NCBI GenBank assembly: GCA_037355855.1
Contig: CM074763.1
Coordinates: 3,472,001-3,536,000, forward strand
Reading direction: 5' to 3'
Length of the DNA stretch: 64,000 bases
From: Pseudo-nitzschia pungens
Lineage: Eukaryota; Bacillariophyta; Bacillariophyceae; Bacillariales; Bacillariaceae
In this document: in pieces, positions 53,712 to 64,000 of the stretch
How positions within the stretch are numbered: the first letter of the stretch is position 1
Layout of the letters: each line of letters starts with the position of its first letter
Position numbers and translations under genes: made by a program
Notes under the pieces: generated by a model
The model's database searches: none
Seen by the model: only the letters and a program-made list of their open reading frames with translations
Told to the model about the DNA's origin: nothing

Positions 53712-54281
53712 CCCATGGTCGGGGGTTTTGAAAGTGGTTGATTTTGAAAATAATGATTTAGTTGTCGTGGACCAGTTTTGAAAAAAATCCACTGGAATCA
53801 CTGTATTTTGCTGGAATCCAGTCGGAATCCCAGTAGGATCCACTAGGAATCCACTCAGCACAGTCGTACTTGGTACAACCAAAAACCTAACGTGCGCAGT
53901 CCTGTGCGTTAGTTCTCTCTAGCGGAGTCATGCGCAAAACAACTTTCACACACAGCCTTGTGTATTGTCCATCTGCAGAGTCCCAGGTTAAAAAACAAAC
54001 ATGATACCAATCACAAATACTCGCAAAATACAGACCTGTATACTGTAAATCTACCGAGTCCCACGTTAAAAACCAAATTCAATACTTTAGTAATCCAGCA
54101 CAGATTTTTGTGTATCGTGCCTTTCAGCACAGCGCTGTCCCCTGCAAAACACCCAGCAGCTGCAACAAACAGCAAGCTACGCTTGCTGGCAAGAGTCCCC
54201 TCCATAGTCCTCCATTTGTGCTCACCTCGTAGCCGTCGTAAAACCTAACTAATAACCCTCTCCTCCTTCCCTCCTCCTCGT
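53712..54281. other. No gene seen
   Basis: AT-rich sequence with three loosely repeated segments ending in 'gcacagcCTTGTGTATTGTCCATCTGC' type blocks (about 53945-53985, 54025-54070, 54095-54130). No coding frame or known element was recognised. Confidence 0.45.
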
Positions 54282-54347
54282 AGTAACTGGACCCCCGGTG
54301 TTGCTGTAACAGCAGCAAAATACAGCAACACCGGGAGTCCAGTTACT
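54282..54347. repeat. Long hairpin, 27-bp arms
   Basis: Arms beginning AGTAACTGGACCCCCGGTG and ending CACCGGGAGTCCAGTTACT, 12-base loop, one mismatch. It could be a small MITE core or a cruciform-forming site. Confidence 0.8.
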
Positions 54348-55069
54348 CCTCGGAGTTGGATTGGTTTGGCACGTGTCTCTCCCTAAGTAGTGGAAAAATA
54401 TGTGCCAAACCAATACGTAGGATGGGTTATTACTTACAGTAATGCGGTGAACCTTACATTATCGTCTAGTCGCGGCATTGCCCAAAATCGAAGCTATATC
54501 CTTTATCCTTTTTGCAAAAATTGTAACTTCTAAAGTATTAAACCAATAACCACAAGTAATGGCTCATTAGAAAGCTCTCACTCTCCTCTTTCCATAGGTA
54601 TATGGTTTTATATACTTCAGAAGTGATCTAGTTGTTGCAAATACTCACTGAAGTATACATATGAAAACAGAGGAGTGTAAAAGGTACCTTCGATTTTGGG
54701 CATCGAGTTTCTACGTATTTTTTGTACTAGGTTGACCCATTTGATTAAAAATAATTGGGTCATTGGCGCACCTCTATTGAGTGAGGTTTTTTTTCCTTTT
54801 TTTGGGAAAGAACCGTCATCAACATGCTGTCTTCTCATCTTTCTCAAATCAGTATGTGTTCTCGTTACAGATCGATAGACAACGGTGTGTCTATGAATGT
54901 CAGATCCGATTGTGTCAAACAATCACCAAACACTTGTTATTTAGGTCAATAGTTGACAACAATCTTCAATAGTCAACCAATAAAATTGAGATAAGCAATC
55001 TGTTCATATCTTTCTTCACACTAATTCTGTGACAACATGACAGAAATGATCCGACATCGAATCTCTCTT
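54348..55069. other. No gene seen; junction to truncated Gypsy
   Basis: AT-rich, without recognisable genes. 54370-54410 can fold GGCACGTG...ATGTGCC. From 55070 the sequence becomes Gypsy gag, missing its first about 20 codons, LTR and leader, so 55069/55070 is a truncation breakpoint. Confidence 0.5.
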
Positions 55070-56454
55070 TGGACTGGCCAGAAGACGCCACCACCGTAAA
55101 GATGAGCGTAGACAGCGAGAGGGGTGGAATCGCATTCAGCAACTACCTGAAAGTTCTCAATGGTACTGAGAGACCAGAACTCTTCCTCATCTGGAAGAGA
55201 GACTTTGACCAGAAAATTGCTGGCAATGACAAACTCCACAGAGACCAGAAACTGGACGTCCTACAGAGAATACTCTCGGGGGAGGCGCTAGCGCTTGTCC
55301 AGAGGACACTGACTCGGACCTACTTGGCCGAACCAAACCACAAGGTCCACAACACCAAACGTGTACAGAAAAAGATCCAGGAAATCGAAAAGCAGGATCA
55401 AGCAAACATACTACTATCGATGGGACAAGACGACACCGGAACTCCCACGGGAGCCTCCAAGGAGAAGGCAAAGGAGAAATCTCCAAGCACCAACAAAACC
55501 GACACAGCTACGGCGAACTCGGACAAAGAACCGGAGGTCGAAAACATCGACTCTCCAATCCCAAAGAAAAGGGTAGCGAACGCCCTCACTGAGTACTACC
55601 AATCCCAGGAGTACAGGAAGGATGTCATGGAGGAATGTATGCATGTCCTCAAGCTCAAAATCTTTGGCAATGACACCAACGGGAAACGCTCGTACATCGT
55701 CCTCCGCAGATTCATGCGAGGAATGCGAGTGGAACTCAAATACGGCATCAGAGCCTGGGCCAACCGAATGGCCGAACTACAAAGCTACCTCCCAGAATGT
55801 CTCTGGGAATGCGGCAGTGACCAAGTGGAAACGCCAACCGGTTTCACACAAGGTGAACTGAAGGAAATATTGGATTTCAACATGACCCATTCCCAACGCA
55901 AAAAGTTGGAACACATTGGATGGGACCTCTACACCCACTCCTATAACACCACCATCGACAAGCTCGAAAACCTGGAAACCACCATCCGGAAGGAGGCGAT
56001 ACTCCAACAGCGCATCACCGACCTCGAAAAGAAGAATGGCGTCGCCAAGAAGACTCCCAAGGCCGCATCTGGGGGAGGACACACCAAGTCCCCTGGCAAG
56101 AAGAAGCGCCCTATGGACAACAGCAACAAACAGCTATGCAAGACCTGTGGCAAGGTCCATGCCGGCAAATGCTGGAAACTAACCGGTGGCCCCTCCAAGA
56201 AGGGAAAGTTTGACCGGGAGACCATCAACTTGCTCAAGGAGCATTTTGTGGCAAAAGACAACTCAGATTCTGAGGAGTACTCCAAACCCCACTGGGGAAG
56301 GAACCTATCAAACCACGAGTACTCTTACGTACTGGCCACGGCCCAAGCTGACCACAAAGTCTCCGATGACGAGATCGATATCTCTGAACAAGAACTCAAA
56401 GAGTACAGAAGAAAGTACAGAAAAACCTTCAAAAAGAAAGGATCCCACAACTGA
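55070..56454 (+). pseudogene. gag: Gypsy G4 gag, 5'-truncated but open
   Basis: The frame is open for about 460 codons from DWPEDATTVKMSVDSERGG to KKKGSHN and UGA; only the first about 20 codons are missing. Conserved blocks: KRDFDQKIAGNDKLHRDQKL, KKRVANALTEYYQ, MEECMHVLKLKIFGN, NRMAELQSYLPECLWECG and knuckle CKTCGKVHAGKC. UGA at 56452-56454 is followed directly by ATG in the same frame. It lacks a start and promoter, so it is not expressed as Gag in the normal way. Confidence 0.85.
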
Positions 56455-56892
56455 ATGGCTGATGCCATCCACACTGGACCCCGCATAATCAATCGGTTTG
56501 CGGACGTCTGTGTGGAGGTATTGGACCACAAGGGAAGGGGACGGATGCTCCGGGGCCTACTGGACTCTGGTTGCTCCAAATCCATCATACTACAACAGTT
56601 TGTCAACCGAAGTCAACTAACGAACCGAGACCAAAGATCTGTCACCTACAACACGTATGGAGGCAAGTTCAGAACCAAGTCTGCGGCTTCAGTGGGACTA
56701 AGACTGATAGAATTTTCAAACTCAAAGACCATCAAGTGGACCTTCCAAGTGGATGAATATCACCACCATGAGGAAGTGCCCTATGACATGATCATAGGAT
56801 CCGACTTGATGGCACAACTGGGACTGGATATAAAATACAGCTCCCGAACAATAGAATGGCAGGGTGACTCCATTCCCATGAAGGGAATGGGG
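56455..56892 (+). pseudogene. pol: Gypsy G4 pol, protease part
   Basis: MADAIHTGPRIINRFADVCV, protease LLDSGCSKSIIL, IGSDLMAQLGLDIKY, ending GDSIPMKGMG where an LTR element is inserted (target duplication TGGGG). It continues at 59940. Confidence 0.88.
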
Positions 56893-57210
56893 TGTAACAC
56901 TCTAGGGTAGAATTAGATGGAGTGGTACGCGATGGAGGTATTTTAATAAAGAATAATTATAAAATTGTAAAATTGTGAATGGTTGAATACTTTACGAGAT
57001 GGGAATGATTCTTTGAGTATGGGATGAATGAGCGATCGAGGATTATCAGCGAGTCATAAGACTCTTGATATTTATCTTGATACTTGAATCTCGAACTGTA
57101 AGTATATCTATACTGAACATACATACATGAATATCACATATATTGGAGTACATGCGGGATTCAATAATCATTTAGAGACTATCATAGGATCGTAACATTA
57201 ACATGTTACA
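56893..57210 (-). repeat. 3' LTR of gag-only element
   Basis: 318 bp. On the element strand it is preceded by ATTGGGGCACTA, a probable polypurine tract that is shared with the LTR at 63551-63884 (GAGGCACTA). Confidence 0.9.
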
Positions 57211-58422
57211 TAGTGCCCCAATGATTAGGTGAAGTTTGCATGTGGTTCAATACAATAAGGTTCGGAGTTGAGTAGTATCGATGGAAAGAAATATGCTTGG
57301 TCGGAGAACCGGTTGAAGATGATGATATATGCCATTCGAGATATTTCGAAAGATATATGGTATTGTAGATCGAAGTGGGATTGAAGAAGGTTCTTCGTGA
57401 TACTGAAAATCGAAGATTTTTTGTTTCTCGTTCACTGATTTGTTTCTTGTTCTTTGAAATGGTTGGAGTTTCATAACGACGTGATGTTAAAAAGAGAAAA
57501 AAGAGTCGAAGAAAATTCTTTTCCTCCCCCAACTGTGATGAACCTCTCGGGGTAGTGGAGCTGATTTTGGAAATTAGGTTGATTTGAAATCGATTGATTC
57601 GTTGTCGAAATCAGTTGCTCTTGGTAGGCATAAAAACACCTCCTGTAAGCGGAGTTTTAGGTAGGTGAAAAGCCGAGCGTTGGATGCGTTGCTTGCTGTA
57701 TCTGCTCTGCAATTTTATGTTTCAAGCAGAGAGGGGACGCATTGTTAGTTAGTTATCGGGTAAATTTACATAGAAATTCAGTTGCGATTTGCCGGATACT
57801 TTGCCGGTCTTTATTTGGGTGTGTGTGCAACAGTCTACTGGAATTTCGGATTTTGTAACTCCAGAGCACCTCTGTGGGTTTTGAATGTGGATTTTGTGGG
57901 ATTGCTCTCTTATTTTTTTTTTTGGAGCTCCCTGTGGACTATTTGTTTGTCCGGAACAAGGTTGGCCTTGTTGTTGCTGCTGTACCCTTTATTTTGTTTT
58001 GCGTCTGTACCCTTATCGATATCGATATTGTGATTCGATTCGATTGATTGATTCATGGCTTTTAGCGTCTGTACCCTTGCAACTGGTTCGCGTCCGAACC
58101 GATCTGCGTCCAGATCGTTATTGCGTTTGTTTGTATTTGCCATTGAATCTGTTTATTGTTTTTATTTGGTTGATTGTTGTTGCCGTCACTGTGGATCGGA
58201 CTGAGCGCTTTGAATTAGTTTGTTTTATTTGCAACAGGGCTCATCTCTGTAGGTTCCTTCCCTCCTTTCTGGGGGTTCTCCTCCATGCGTCTTCCCAGTC
58301 AGCAGGGCTGAGCTGGCATCCAGGTCCAGGGGAGCTGGAGGCACAGTGCTGTATTGTGATTCGATTATTATTGTTTGTTATTACCGGGCTGGTTGGTAAG
58401 CCGGCGTTGTGATCTGTTGCCG
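57211..58422 (-). other. Non-coding internal region of gag-only element
   Basis: About 1.2 kb where pol would be expected. No RT, integrase or protease motif was found in any frame. The open frames here lack recognisable domains. Confidence 0.65.
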
Positions 58423-59414
58423 TCAACAGCGCTGTTTGGTTTTGGGTTTGAAGATAATGGTACCTTCGATAGTTCTTTCAAGTGTTCCATCATGTTGGGC
58501 GCAGTATGATTCCATAGCGCGTTTCATGTGGGCTTGGAAGGATTCATTGGAAGCAGTGCTTCCAGTTTCATTGCTAGGAGCCGTAGCAGTGCTGTTGTTG
58601 CTGCTCTTGCTCTTTTTGGAATATCTGTTCTTTGGGCATTCGGACCAATCGTGATCGTGTCCGGGGATCCTGCAGGGATTGTTGTACGTTCTTTTGCCAC
58701 TGGGTGGTTCTTGCTCGTCTGCGGATTCAGCGTCGCTGTCACTGTCCGAATTAGAGCTGTTGCTGTCGATGCTGTCAGCGTCCGAATCAGAGCTGTTGTT
58801 ATGGCTATTGGGATAGAGTGATCGGCGTTTTGCTTGACGCTCTAAACAGCTCATATGATCCACGATGAATTGTACAATGGTATCTTCTTGTATTCCTTGG
58901 TGGATTAGACCGTAGCTGTTGATCCATTTGCTTGGGAAGGTGTGCAGCAGAATGGTCTTGGCTTCTTTTGGTGATAGGTCAGTTCCGTGTCCTTGGAGTC
59001 TTTTGGTATATTTGAAGAGAATTAGCATTCGGTCTGCATGGTCTTTGCATGAGATGTTGCTTCATATCCTTCGGCGCTTTCTTCATATTGGAATTCACCT
59101 GGATCCAGGGGATCCTGTAGCATTTCATTCCACTTGGATTGAGTGTCTGTATTTAGACATCTGCTGAAGTAAGTAATGTAGTCGGTGGTTGGTAATCCCA
59201 GGAGCTTTGCGGCGTTCCTGAAGGCTTCTTCAACAAATAGAAATTCCTCTAGTCCTCCTCTGTTGGTGAATAGAGGGATCTTCATGCTGTCTTGTTTTCC
59301 ATTGGGATTTGTAATGGAGAGCTTGATTCTTTTGGGCTTGCTCCTGTTGAAGGAAGGGATGTAGTTGATTGGAGGATCTCTGTAGAGGCCTGCCATTGTT
59401 TCTTGATTCGTCAC
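58423..59414 (-). pseudogene. gag: Copia gag remnant with internal deletion
   Basis: N-terminal frame 59414-59022 (TNQETMAGLYRDPPINYIPS ... DYITYFSRCLNTDTQSKWNE) and C-terminal frame 59028-58423 (LFKYTKRLQGHGTDLSPKEA, FIVDHMSCLERQAKRR, Asp/Ser-rich linker, CRIPGHDHDWSECPKNRYSK, a CX5HX3WX2C-type knuckle common in diatom Copia Gag). The two are out of frame where a central piece is missing compared with 31100-31230. It is the same family as 30810-31776. Confidence 0.78.
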
Positions 59415-59616
59415 GTTCGATCGATTCGGTGTTCGATCGGTCGTATCGGATATTGCGGTTGTTCCGTTCGATCGATTCGTAGATTCCGATCGATGTATTT
59501 CGTAGTTCTTGCTTGTCAGGGTATCGATGTATCCCTGTTGTTTAGGATAAAGGTTGTTTTGGATTCAGTACTGAGTTGGTTCTTGTCTTCTACTTTCAAG
59601 CGGACAGTAATTACTG
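59415..59616 (-). other. Leader of gag-only element
   Basis: About 200 bases between the 5' LTR and gag. Immediately beside the LTR, on the element strand, it starts GTAATTACTGTCC. Together with the last LTR base this forms the palindrome AGTAATTACT, also found at 30686-30695. Confidence 0.65.
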
Positions 59617-59934
59617 TGTAACACTCTAGGGTAGAATTAGATGGAGTGGTACGCGATGGAGGTATTTTAATAAAGAATAATTATAAAATTGTAAAATTGT
59701 GAATGGTTGAATACTTTACGAGATGGGAATGATTCTTTGAGTATGGGATGAATGAGCGATCGAGGATTATCAGCGAGTCATAAGACTCTTGATATTTATC
59801 TTGATAATTGAATCTCGAACTGTAAGTATATCTATACTGAACATACATACATGAATATCACATATATTGGAGTACATGCGGGATTCAATAATCATTTAGA
59901 GACTATCGTAGGATCGTAACATTAACATGTTACA
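59617..59934 (-). repeat. 5' LTR of gag-only element
   Basis: 318 bp, nearly identical to 56893-57210 (A for C near 59807 and G for A near 59908). Followed by target duplication TGGGG. Confidence 0.9.
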
Positions 59935-59939
59935 TGGGG

Positions 59940-61793
59940 GAGCTCTCGAACCCGGACAAATGTGAGGCAGTATTCTTTGCCAACACGCAAAGTCCAATCC
60001 TCCAACAAGAGGAAGAGAGGCAAGCCAAAATCCTAGATGCTGATTACTCCAAAGTCGATATAGACGCTATGGTCAATGACCTGGAGATAACAGATAAGTC
60101 CAAGGAAGCCTTGAAGAAAACACTGAAGAAATTCCCGACGCTCTTTGGGGGAGGTCTGGGACTACTCAAAAATATAGAACCGGTATCCATTGAACTCCAA
60201 CCTGGGGTTAAACCGGTCCGACAGAGGTATTATTCTGTACCCCATGCCTTTGAACAAGCACTACGAAAGGAGATCACCAGGCTCTGTGACATCAGGGTCC
60301 TGGAAAAACTCCCCCATGATGATGATTCACCATGGGCATCCCCCACATTCTGCCAACCCAAAAAGACAGGGGACATTTGCGTCCTAACTGACTTTCGGAA
60401 GATGAACGCAGCCATCCAACGAAAACCATTCCCACTACCACGAATAGGGGAAACAATCCAAAGGCTCCAGAAGTTCAAATCAGCTACGGCGCTGGACTTG
60501 TCCCAAGGATACTATACCATCCCCATTTGCAAGGAGAGCCAAAAGATTTGCTCTACCATTTTGCCTTGGGGAAAATATGCCTACAAGAGACTGGCAATGG
60601 GGATTGCTTGTGCACCCGATATCTTCCAGTCAGTCATGATGAACCTCCTCGGCGACCTGGACTACGTCCTTGTCTATATTGATGATATCCTCATCATACA
60701 GAGAGAAGGGGAATCCGAACAGGATCACCTCAACAAAATCGATATAGTCCTACAGAGACTGGATGACGCCGGCTTCAGAGCCAACCTCAGAAAATCCTTT
60801 TTCATGCAAAAAGAAGTGGAATATCTGGGTTTTCTGTTAACAACAGAGGGCATTCAGCCCCAGCCAAAGAAACTGGAGGCGATGAAGCGACTAGAAGCCC
60901 CCAAGAACACTAAGCAACTCAAGATGTTCCTTGGGATGGTAAATTTCTACCGTGACATGTGGAAGCGACGCTCCCACATCCTGGCCCCCCTCAATAAACT
61001 TGCAGGGAAGAAGGGCAAAATGAATTGGTACTGGGGTCCAGCAGAGCAGAAAGCTTTCATGGAGGCGAAGAGGATGCTCGCAGATGAAGCGAAACTCGCA
61101 TTCCCAGACTTTACAAAACCATTTCATCTCTACTCAGACGCTAGCGACAGGCAACTGGGAGCAACTGTGTGACAAGATGGCAAACCACTTGGATTCTACA
61201 CACGAAAACTGAACTCAGCACAGCTCAACTACACTGTGGGAGAAAAGGAACTCCTGGGCATAGTAGAAGGACTGAAGGCGTTCGAAGGAATCCTCTGAGG
61301 CCAAGATGTGACCATCCACACGGATCATCTTAACCTACTGTACCAGCAGATGCCCACCCAAAGGATGGTACGATGGAGACTCCTTATGGAGGAGTTCCAT
61401 CCAGTAGTCAAGCATGTTGCGGGCAAAGACAATGATGCAGCAGATGCACTATCCCGACTGGACATCACCGATGATCCAGCAGATACTGTGGAATGGCTAC
61501 CACCAAATAAGCCCCTCACCTACGCGGATGAGGAAGAGCACCTCTGGCAGCTCCTATTCCCACTTGGAGAAGCACCGGAAGAATTCCAGGGCAATAGTGC
61601 ATTCCCACTTGCCCCGGACATGATTCAGTTCTACCAACAACAGGACACGGAAATCACGAGTGCTCTGGAAAAAGACAACCGATTGACCACCAAAATGGTG
61701 GAAGGTTACAGTCTAATCCACAAGGAAGGGAAGATTCTGATCCCGGACAGACTCAAAGATAGAGTTATGGAATGGTACCACAGCATGCTGGTC
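59940..61793 (+). pseudogene. pol: Gypsy G4 pol, RT to integrase start
   Basis: Resumes GELSNPDKCEAVFFANTQ; RT blocks to VYIDDILII, RNase H DASDRQLGATV, then UGA (61170-61172, Cys position) and a second UGA near 61298-61300 (Arg in GILRGQD). It continues to MEWYHSMLV at 61793, where the sequence switches to the opposite strand. Both UGA codons are also in the inverted arm. Confidence 0.87.
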
Positions 61794-63550
61794 ACAGAGC
61801 TCCTGGAACTCTGCTTTGAACTCACTCCCGCCATCAAAGCCAATTTCCTTTGGGCGCGGATATCTTGCTAGCCAAGTACTGTCCAACAATCATTGAGTCT
61901 CTGCTGCGTTTGGCGAGTCCTTTAGATGGGCCAATTCAAACCATCCGGTCACTGGGTCCACCATGGTGAGAACATGGATGTGGTAGTCTTTACCATTTTT
62001 ATTGTGGACAGTTGCAGGTCCCCAGAGGTCCACATTGACCCTCTGCCATTTGGTAACCTCAACCGCCTTCTCCGGTAGTAGTCCATACTTCTTCCGGCCA
62101 CTCTTTTTGAACATCTGGCATGTGTGGCAGTGTTTACAGCAGAGGTCCTGGACGTCCTTTCGTAGACCTTTCCAGGTGAACACCGAGCGGATGCTCTGTT
62201 CCATCCTCTTTTCTCCGGGATGGACCAGCATGCTGTGGTACCATTCCATAACTCTATTTTTGAGTCTGTCCGGGATCAGAATCTTCCCTTCCTTGTGGAT
62301 TAGACTGTAACCTTCCACCATTTTGGTGGTCAATCGGTTGTCTTTTTCCAGAGCACTCGTGATTTCCGTGTCCTGTTGTTGGTAGAACTGAATCATGTCC
62401 GGGGCAAGTGGGAATGCACTATTGCCCTGGAATTCTTCCGGTGCTTCTCCAAGTGGGAATAGGAGCTGCCAGAGGTGCTCTTCCTCATCCGCGTAGGTGA
62501 GGGGCTTATTTGGTGGTAGCCATTCCACAGTATCTGCTGGATCATCGGTGATGTCCAGTCGGGATAGTGCATCTGCTGCATCATTGTCTTTGCCCGCAAC
62601 ATGCTTGACTACTGGATGGAACTCCTCCATAAGGAGTCTCCATCGTACCATCCTTTGGGTGGGCATCTGCTGGTACAGTAGGTTAAGATGATCCGTGTGG
62701 ATGGTCACATCTTGGCCTCAGAGGATTCCTTCGAACGCCTTCAGTCCTTCTACTATGCCCAGGAGTTCCTTTTCTCCCACAGTGTAGTTGAGCTGTGCTG
62801 AGTTCAGTTTTCGTGTGTAGAATCCAAGTGGTTTGCCATCTTGTCACACAGTTGCTCCCAGTTGCCTATCGCTAGCGTCTGAGTAGAGATGAAATGGTTT
62901 TGTAAAGTCTGGGAATGCGAGTTTCGCTTCATCTGCGAGCATCCTCTTCGCCTCCATGAAAGCTTTCTGCTCTGCTGGACCCCAGTACCAATTCATTTTG
63001 CCCTTCTTCCCTGCAAGTTTATTGAGGGGGGCCAGGATGTGGGAGCGTCGCTTCCACATGTCACGGTAGAAATTTACCATCCCAAGGAACATCTTGAGTT
63101 GCTTAGTGTTCTTGGGGGCTTCTAGTCGCTTCATCGCCTCCAGTTTCTTTGGCTGGGGCTGAATGCCCTCTGTTGTTAACAGAAAACCCAGATATTCCAC
63201 TTCTTTTTGCATGAAAAAGGATTTTCTGAGGTTGGCTCTGAAGCCGGCGTCATCCAGTCTCTGTAGGACTATATCGATTTTGTTGAGGTGATCCTGTTCG
63301 GATTCCCCTTCTCTCTGTATGATGAGGATATCATCAATATAGACAAGGACGTAGTCCAGGTCGCCGAGGAGGTTCATCATGACTGACTGGAAGATATCGG
63401 GTGCACAAGCAATCCCCATTGCCAGTCTCTTGTAGGCATATTTTCCCCAAGGCAAAATGGTAGAGCAAATCTTTTGGCTCTCCTTGCAAATGGGGATGGT
63501 ATAGTATCCTTGGGACAAGTCCAGCGCCGTAGCTGATTTGAACTTCTGGA
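60466..63550. repeat. Large palindrome of Gypsy pol, 1328-bp arms
   Basis: Left arm 60466-61793 and right arm 62223-63550 are inverted copies of exactly the same length with very few substitutions. They share the two private UGA codons. The loop 61794-62222 is the next stretch of pol, in minus orientation. The left junction has a 3-bp overlap (GTC) between the two sequences. Confidence 0.85.
61794..63550 (-). pseudogene. pol: Inverted copy of Gypsy G4 pol
   Basis: Minus-strand pol running from QKFKSATALDLSQ (63550) through VYIDDILII, RNase H with the same two UGA codons (near 62844 and 62716), the integrase zinc region (with an extra Cys codon, DLCCKHCHTC) and core DLWGP to FDGGSEFKAEFQEL near 61800. 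UGA also follows DSPNAAETQ (61889). Inactive. Confidence 0.87.
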
Positions 63551-63884
63551 TGTTACACGTTAAGGTAGAAGTTTTCGGAGTAGTATTAATATTGTGATGT
63601 TTAGATACTTTACGGAATATTGTTACGCGAATTAAGAATGGAAACATATAAAATTTCGAGGTCGCGAGCATTGCCATGTTTTGGCATGCTCTGCCATAAA
63701 TGTTTGCTCAATGTCGATTTCCCACGATTAGGCATATATTCTCTTCTGGGACTCGACCGTTAAGTTAAGACACATATTATAATGTATCCACGCATGTAGA
63801 TTGCCATATATGTATAATTGATCACATCGATGCGGGATTCAGTTAATTATTCATTCGTGACAGTGGCTACGCTGCCGTGTCACA
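63551..63884 (-). repeat. Copia LTR at right edge, inserted in pol
   Basis: 334 bp from TGTTACACG to GTGTCACA, inserted between pol codons for RLQ and KFK. After it comes TAGTGCCTCATGATTAAATGAA, like the sequence after the LTR at 56893-57210 (TAGTGCCCCAATGATTAGGTGAA). It is thus the 3' LTR of a related minus-strand Copia element that continues beyond the window. It interrupts only the right arm of the palindrome. Confidence 0.75.
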
Positions 63885-64000
63885 TAGTGCCTCATGATTA
63901 AATGAATGCCAGCATACTTAAGCTGACCAATGAATGGTTGAGGTTTCTGATTGATCCATGGGCGTTGGTTCTCTGTAGGGGGTTAGTTTTCGTATATTAA
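63885..64000 (-). mobile_element. Start of Copia internal region, runs off window
   Basis: 116 bases of element-internal non-coding DNA beginning with the polypurine-tract side. No coding content is visible before the window ends. Confidence 0.6.

Larger units (their letters stand above)
56893..59934 (-). mobile_element. Gag-only non-autonomous LTR (TR-GAG-like) element
   Basis: 3042-bp Copia-family element with 318-bp LTRs (56893-57210 and 59617-59934; about two differences seen). LTR ends are TGTAACAC...ATGTTACA, and TGGGG flanks it on both sides (56888-56892 and 59935-59939). The internal region has a gag remnant on the minus strand and no pol. It must have been mobilised by another element's enzymes. 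Confidence 0.85.

Noticed and set aside
57885..58412. Plus-strand open frame of 175 codons in the gag-only element
   Set aside because: Opposite to the element's coding strand, Leu/Cys-rich composition without motifs; probably chance.
14344..61300. Alternative genetic code with UGA as a sense codon
   Set aside because: UGA also ends genuine frames (for example the recombinase C-terminus and all gag frames), host genes do not contain internal UGA, and the other UGAs lie in decaying copies.

Overview
The window looks like nuclear DNA of a diatom (probably pennate). Three things point that way. First, there are a few spaced, intron-poor host genes whose introns begin GTAAG, GTGAG or GTATGT and end AG. 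Second, the LTR retrotransposons include a Copia element with the diatom (CoDi-type) protease signature DSHAD. Third, the gene-poor remainder is built from nested transposons. No bacterial operons, rRNA, tRNA or CRISPR were seen.

Host genes: a five-exon GLUT-type sugar porter (494-2897, +), a serine/threonine protein kinase (36267-38099, +) and a Misato/DML1-like tubulin-fold protein (39054-41351, -). Nearly everything else is mobile DNA.

4411-30474 is a nested stack that can be read layer by layer. A plus-strand Gypsy element (here G1) has a minus-strand Gypsy element (G2) inside its gag. G2 has, inside its zinc-knuckle codons, a roughly 2-kb non-coding retroposon with an 18-bp target duplication, a (TTA)n tail and an array of 150-bp hairpin units. 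That retroposon is split by a young 9.9-kb Copia element (10493-20375) with intact gag and pol. Further along, G1 pol is split by a pogo/CENP-B-like DDE transposon (25443-28822).

30475-35409 holds a decayed Copia gag, itself split by a complete terminal-inverted-repeat transposon (31782-35409). That transposon encodes a spliced 939-aa protein of a poorly characterised, RNase-H-like (DUF7869-like) type. 42090-43640 is repeat-rich, with minisatellites and palindromes. It ends in a complete Gypsy element G3 (43641-49482, TSD CTAGC) with an open pol and a broken gag. 49590-52661 is a Crypton-like tyrosine recombinase gene, damaged by a short tandem duplication and by in-frame UGA codons. 52845-53706 is a solo Copia LTR with its AAAAT duplication. 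55070-63550 is a fourth Gypsy copy (G4). It is split by a gag-only non-autonomous LTR element (56893-59934) and then folded back on itself as a 1.33-kb-arm palindrome, whose right arm is cut by another Copia LTR at the window edge.

The most unusual points are: the hairpin-array retroposon with compensatory changes in its stems; the complete DUF7869-like transposon with paired termini; the single in-frame UGA, in an AAC-UGA-A context, separating gag and pol in both Gypsy and Copia families; palindromes sitting where a tRNA primer site is expected; and a catalytic-Glu-to-Lys integrase change shared by two Gypsy copies. All homology calls come from reading motifs; no database search was run.
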